Below, piece after piece: positions 33,656-34,921 of a DNA stretch of 34,921 bases (its first letter is position 1; each line of letters starts with the position of its first letter). The notes beneath the pieces were generated by a model. It had not been told where the DNA came from. It worked only from the letters and a program-made list of their open reading frames with translations, and made no database searches. The position numbers and the translations under genes are program-made. The stretch comes from DATEDA01 sp963789885 (GTDB lineage: Bacteria > Pseudomonadota > Gammaproteobacteria > Burkholderiales > SG8-39): positions 1-34,921 of the forward strand of contig CAWBNB010000011.1 of NCBI GenBank assembly GCA_963789885.1, written 5' to 3'.

Positions 33656-34716
33656 CGGCCGGCGAGCTGCATGTAGCGTGCGATCTGCGTGAGGGTCAAC
33701 GCCGCGCGCGTCAGCGCCCTGTGTCTGCGCCTTGTACCACTCCACCGTCCACTCCAGCGCCGGCTCGAGTCGCAGGCGCGGCCGCCAGCCGAGGCGTTTG
33801 CGCGCCTTCGAACTGTCGAGCTTGAGGAAGTGCGCCTCGTGCGGATGCTGCCCTTCGATCCGCCTCCCAGCGTGCCGGCGGCCCCCAAAGCCGAGTCACG
33901 GTGGAGACAATGGTCTCGACCGGCACGGCGTCCTCCTCGTCCGGACCGAAATTCCATCCCTCGGCGAAGTCACCCGGCGCTTCGCACAGCCGCTCGGCGA
34001 GTTGCAGGTAGCCGGCGAGCGGTTCGAGCACGTGCTGCCATGGACGGATCGCCTTCGGATTGCGCACCTGCACGGCTTCGCCGGCCACGGCGGCGCGCAC
34101 CATGTCCGGCACGATCCGGTCCGCGGCCCAGTCGCCGCCGCCGATCACGTTGCCGGCGCGGGCGGAAGCGAGCGCCGGGCCGTCGCCGAAGAACGACGCA
34201 CGGTACGCGGCAGTGACGAGCTCGGCGCAGCCCTTGCTGCTGCTGTAGGGATCGCGGCCGCCCATCGCATCGGTCTCGCGGTACGCCTGTCCCGTCTCGA
34301 GGTTCTCGTAGCACTTGTCGCTCGTGACGATGACCACGGCGCGCACGCTGCGCGTTCGGCGCACCGCCTCGAGCACGTGAACCGTGCCCATGACGTTGGT
34401 CGCATAGGTTCCGACCGGGTCGTCGTAGGACGGCCGCACCAGCGACTGCGCCGCGAGATGGAACACGATCTCCGGTTGGAATGAGTCGATGGCGCCGGCG
34501 AGGCGCCGCGAGATCGCGGATGTCGGCGATGGTGCTGAAGACGCCGGCACCGTCCTCGACGAGCTGCCACAAGGACGGCGTGGTGGCCGGCTGCAGCGCG
34601 TAACCGGCGACCCGCGCCCCGAGCGACGTGAGCCAGAGGGCGAGCCAAGCTCCCTTGAAGCCGGTGTGGCCGGTGACGAAGACACGCTTGCCGGCCCAGA
34701 AGTCCGGTCGGATCAC
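33652..34716 (-). CDS. rfbG: CDP-glucose 4,6-dehydratase (three frameshifts)
   Basis: Converts CDP-D-glucose to CDP-4-keto-6-deoxy-D-glucose with bound NAD. Blocks: FWAGKRVFVTGHTGFKGAWL (the GHTGFKG loop is diagnostic), FQPEIVFHLAAQSLVRPSYD, VIVTSDKCYEN, DPYSSSKGCAELV with the Tyr-Lys pair, ARAGNVIGGGDWAADRIVPD, and WQHVLEPLAGYL. The C-terminal part (HEAHFLKLDSSKARKRLGW, LEWTVEWYKA, LTQIARYMQLAGR) lies in two other frames after single extra bases near 34505, 33875 and 33705. Corrected length is about 353, normal. GTG start at 34716 overlaps the rfbF TGA as GTGA. Confidence 0.86.
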
Positions 34717-34921
34717 CACGACTTCCAGGGCGGACTGCCGCTCGCCCACAGCTCTTCGAGATGATTCTTGTCGCGCAATGTGTCCATCGGCTGCCAGAAG
34801 CCGCGGTGGAAGTAGGCGGCGAGAGACCGCTCGCGCGCGAGCCGTTCGAGCGGCTCGCGCTCCCACACCGTCTCGTCACCCTTGATGTAGTCGAGCACCG
34901 CCGGGGAGCACACGAAGAAGC
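34713..34921 (-). CDS. rfbF: Glucose-1-phosphate cytidylyltransferase, C-terminal part (runs off the window)
   Basis: Makes CDP-glucose from CTP and glucose 1-phosphate. Only the last ~69 residues are present: FFVCSPAVLDYIKGDETVWE, PLERLARERSLAAYFHRGFW, QPMDTLRDKNHLEELW, then SGSPPWKSW and TGA. These blocks are highly characteristic of RfbF. The 5' part lies beyond base 34921. Coupled to rfbG by GTGA. Confidence 0.88.
   Translation of the reverse strand, partial: FFVCSPAVLDYIKGDETVWEREPLERLARERSLAAYFHRGFWQPMDTLRDKNHLEELWASGSPPWKSW

Overview
This is a GC-rich window, clearly above 60% GC by eye, made almost entirely of surface-polysaccharide genes (O-antigen, capsule or exopolysaccharide). 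It has nucleotide-sugar enzymes of proteobacterial type, tight ATGA/GTGA gene overlaps and TATAAT promoters. I would guess a beta- or gammaproteobacterium, but the sequence alone does not fix the taxon. No RNA genes, IS transposases, CRISPR arrays or phage genes were seen.

Layout. 1-2.1 kb: gmd and fcl (GDP-L-fucose), plus strand. 2.1-4.4 kb: a WbpE-like aminotransferase (minus) divergent from a UDP-glucuronate 4-epimerase (plus). 4.4-5.2 kb: two gene relics, a decayed second WbpE and an epimerase scar. 5.4-8.2 kb: a Nudix hydrolase and a lower-GC gene for a putative capsule protein, bracketed by a 239-bp direct repeat that contains the Nudix 3' end. 8.2-15.1 kb: a minus-strand run of methyltransferase genes (one class I and two full FkbM genes, a third with an extra domain, a C-terminal FkbM scrap) ending in a broken glycosyltransferase. 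15.3-23.3 kb: a plus-strand run of methyltransferase, nucleotide-sugar dehydrogenase, GDP-mannose 3,5-epimerase-like protein, methyltransferase and two glycosyltransferases. 23.4-29.7 kb: a compact minus-strand operon of methyltransferase, RmlC-like, sugar O-methyltransferase, RmlD-like, glycosyltransferase-like protein, small ORF and SGNH hydrolase. 30.0-32.4 kb: two plus-strand transferases. 32.4 kb to the right edge: C-methyltransferase, rfbG and partial rfbF on the minus strand.

Together the genes predict activated L-fucose, UDP-uronic acids, a GDP-L-galactose/gulose type sugar, and a CDP-derived, probably branched 6-deoxyhexose, joined by at least five transferases and decorated by eight methyltransferases. 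No flippase, polymerase, ABC exporter or initiating transferase lies in the window, so the locus must continue outside it.

The most unusual feature is a ~110-residue domain of unknown function (TP-x-G-x-W-x-YA at its start, LV-x-RN near its end). It recurs in six proteins with otherwise different enzyme folds, at the N-terminus, at the C-terminus, or inserted inside the enzyme. Many genes also carry single-base frameshifts, mostly of the +1 type. These look more like read errors than decay, except for the relics named above.
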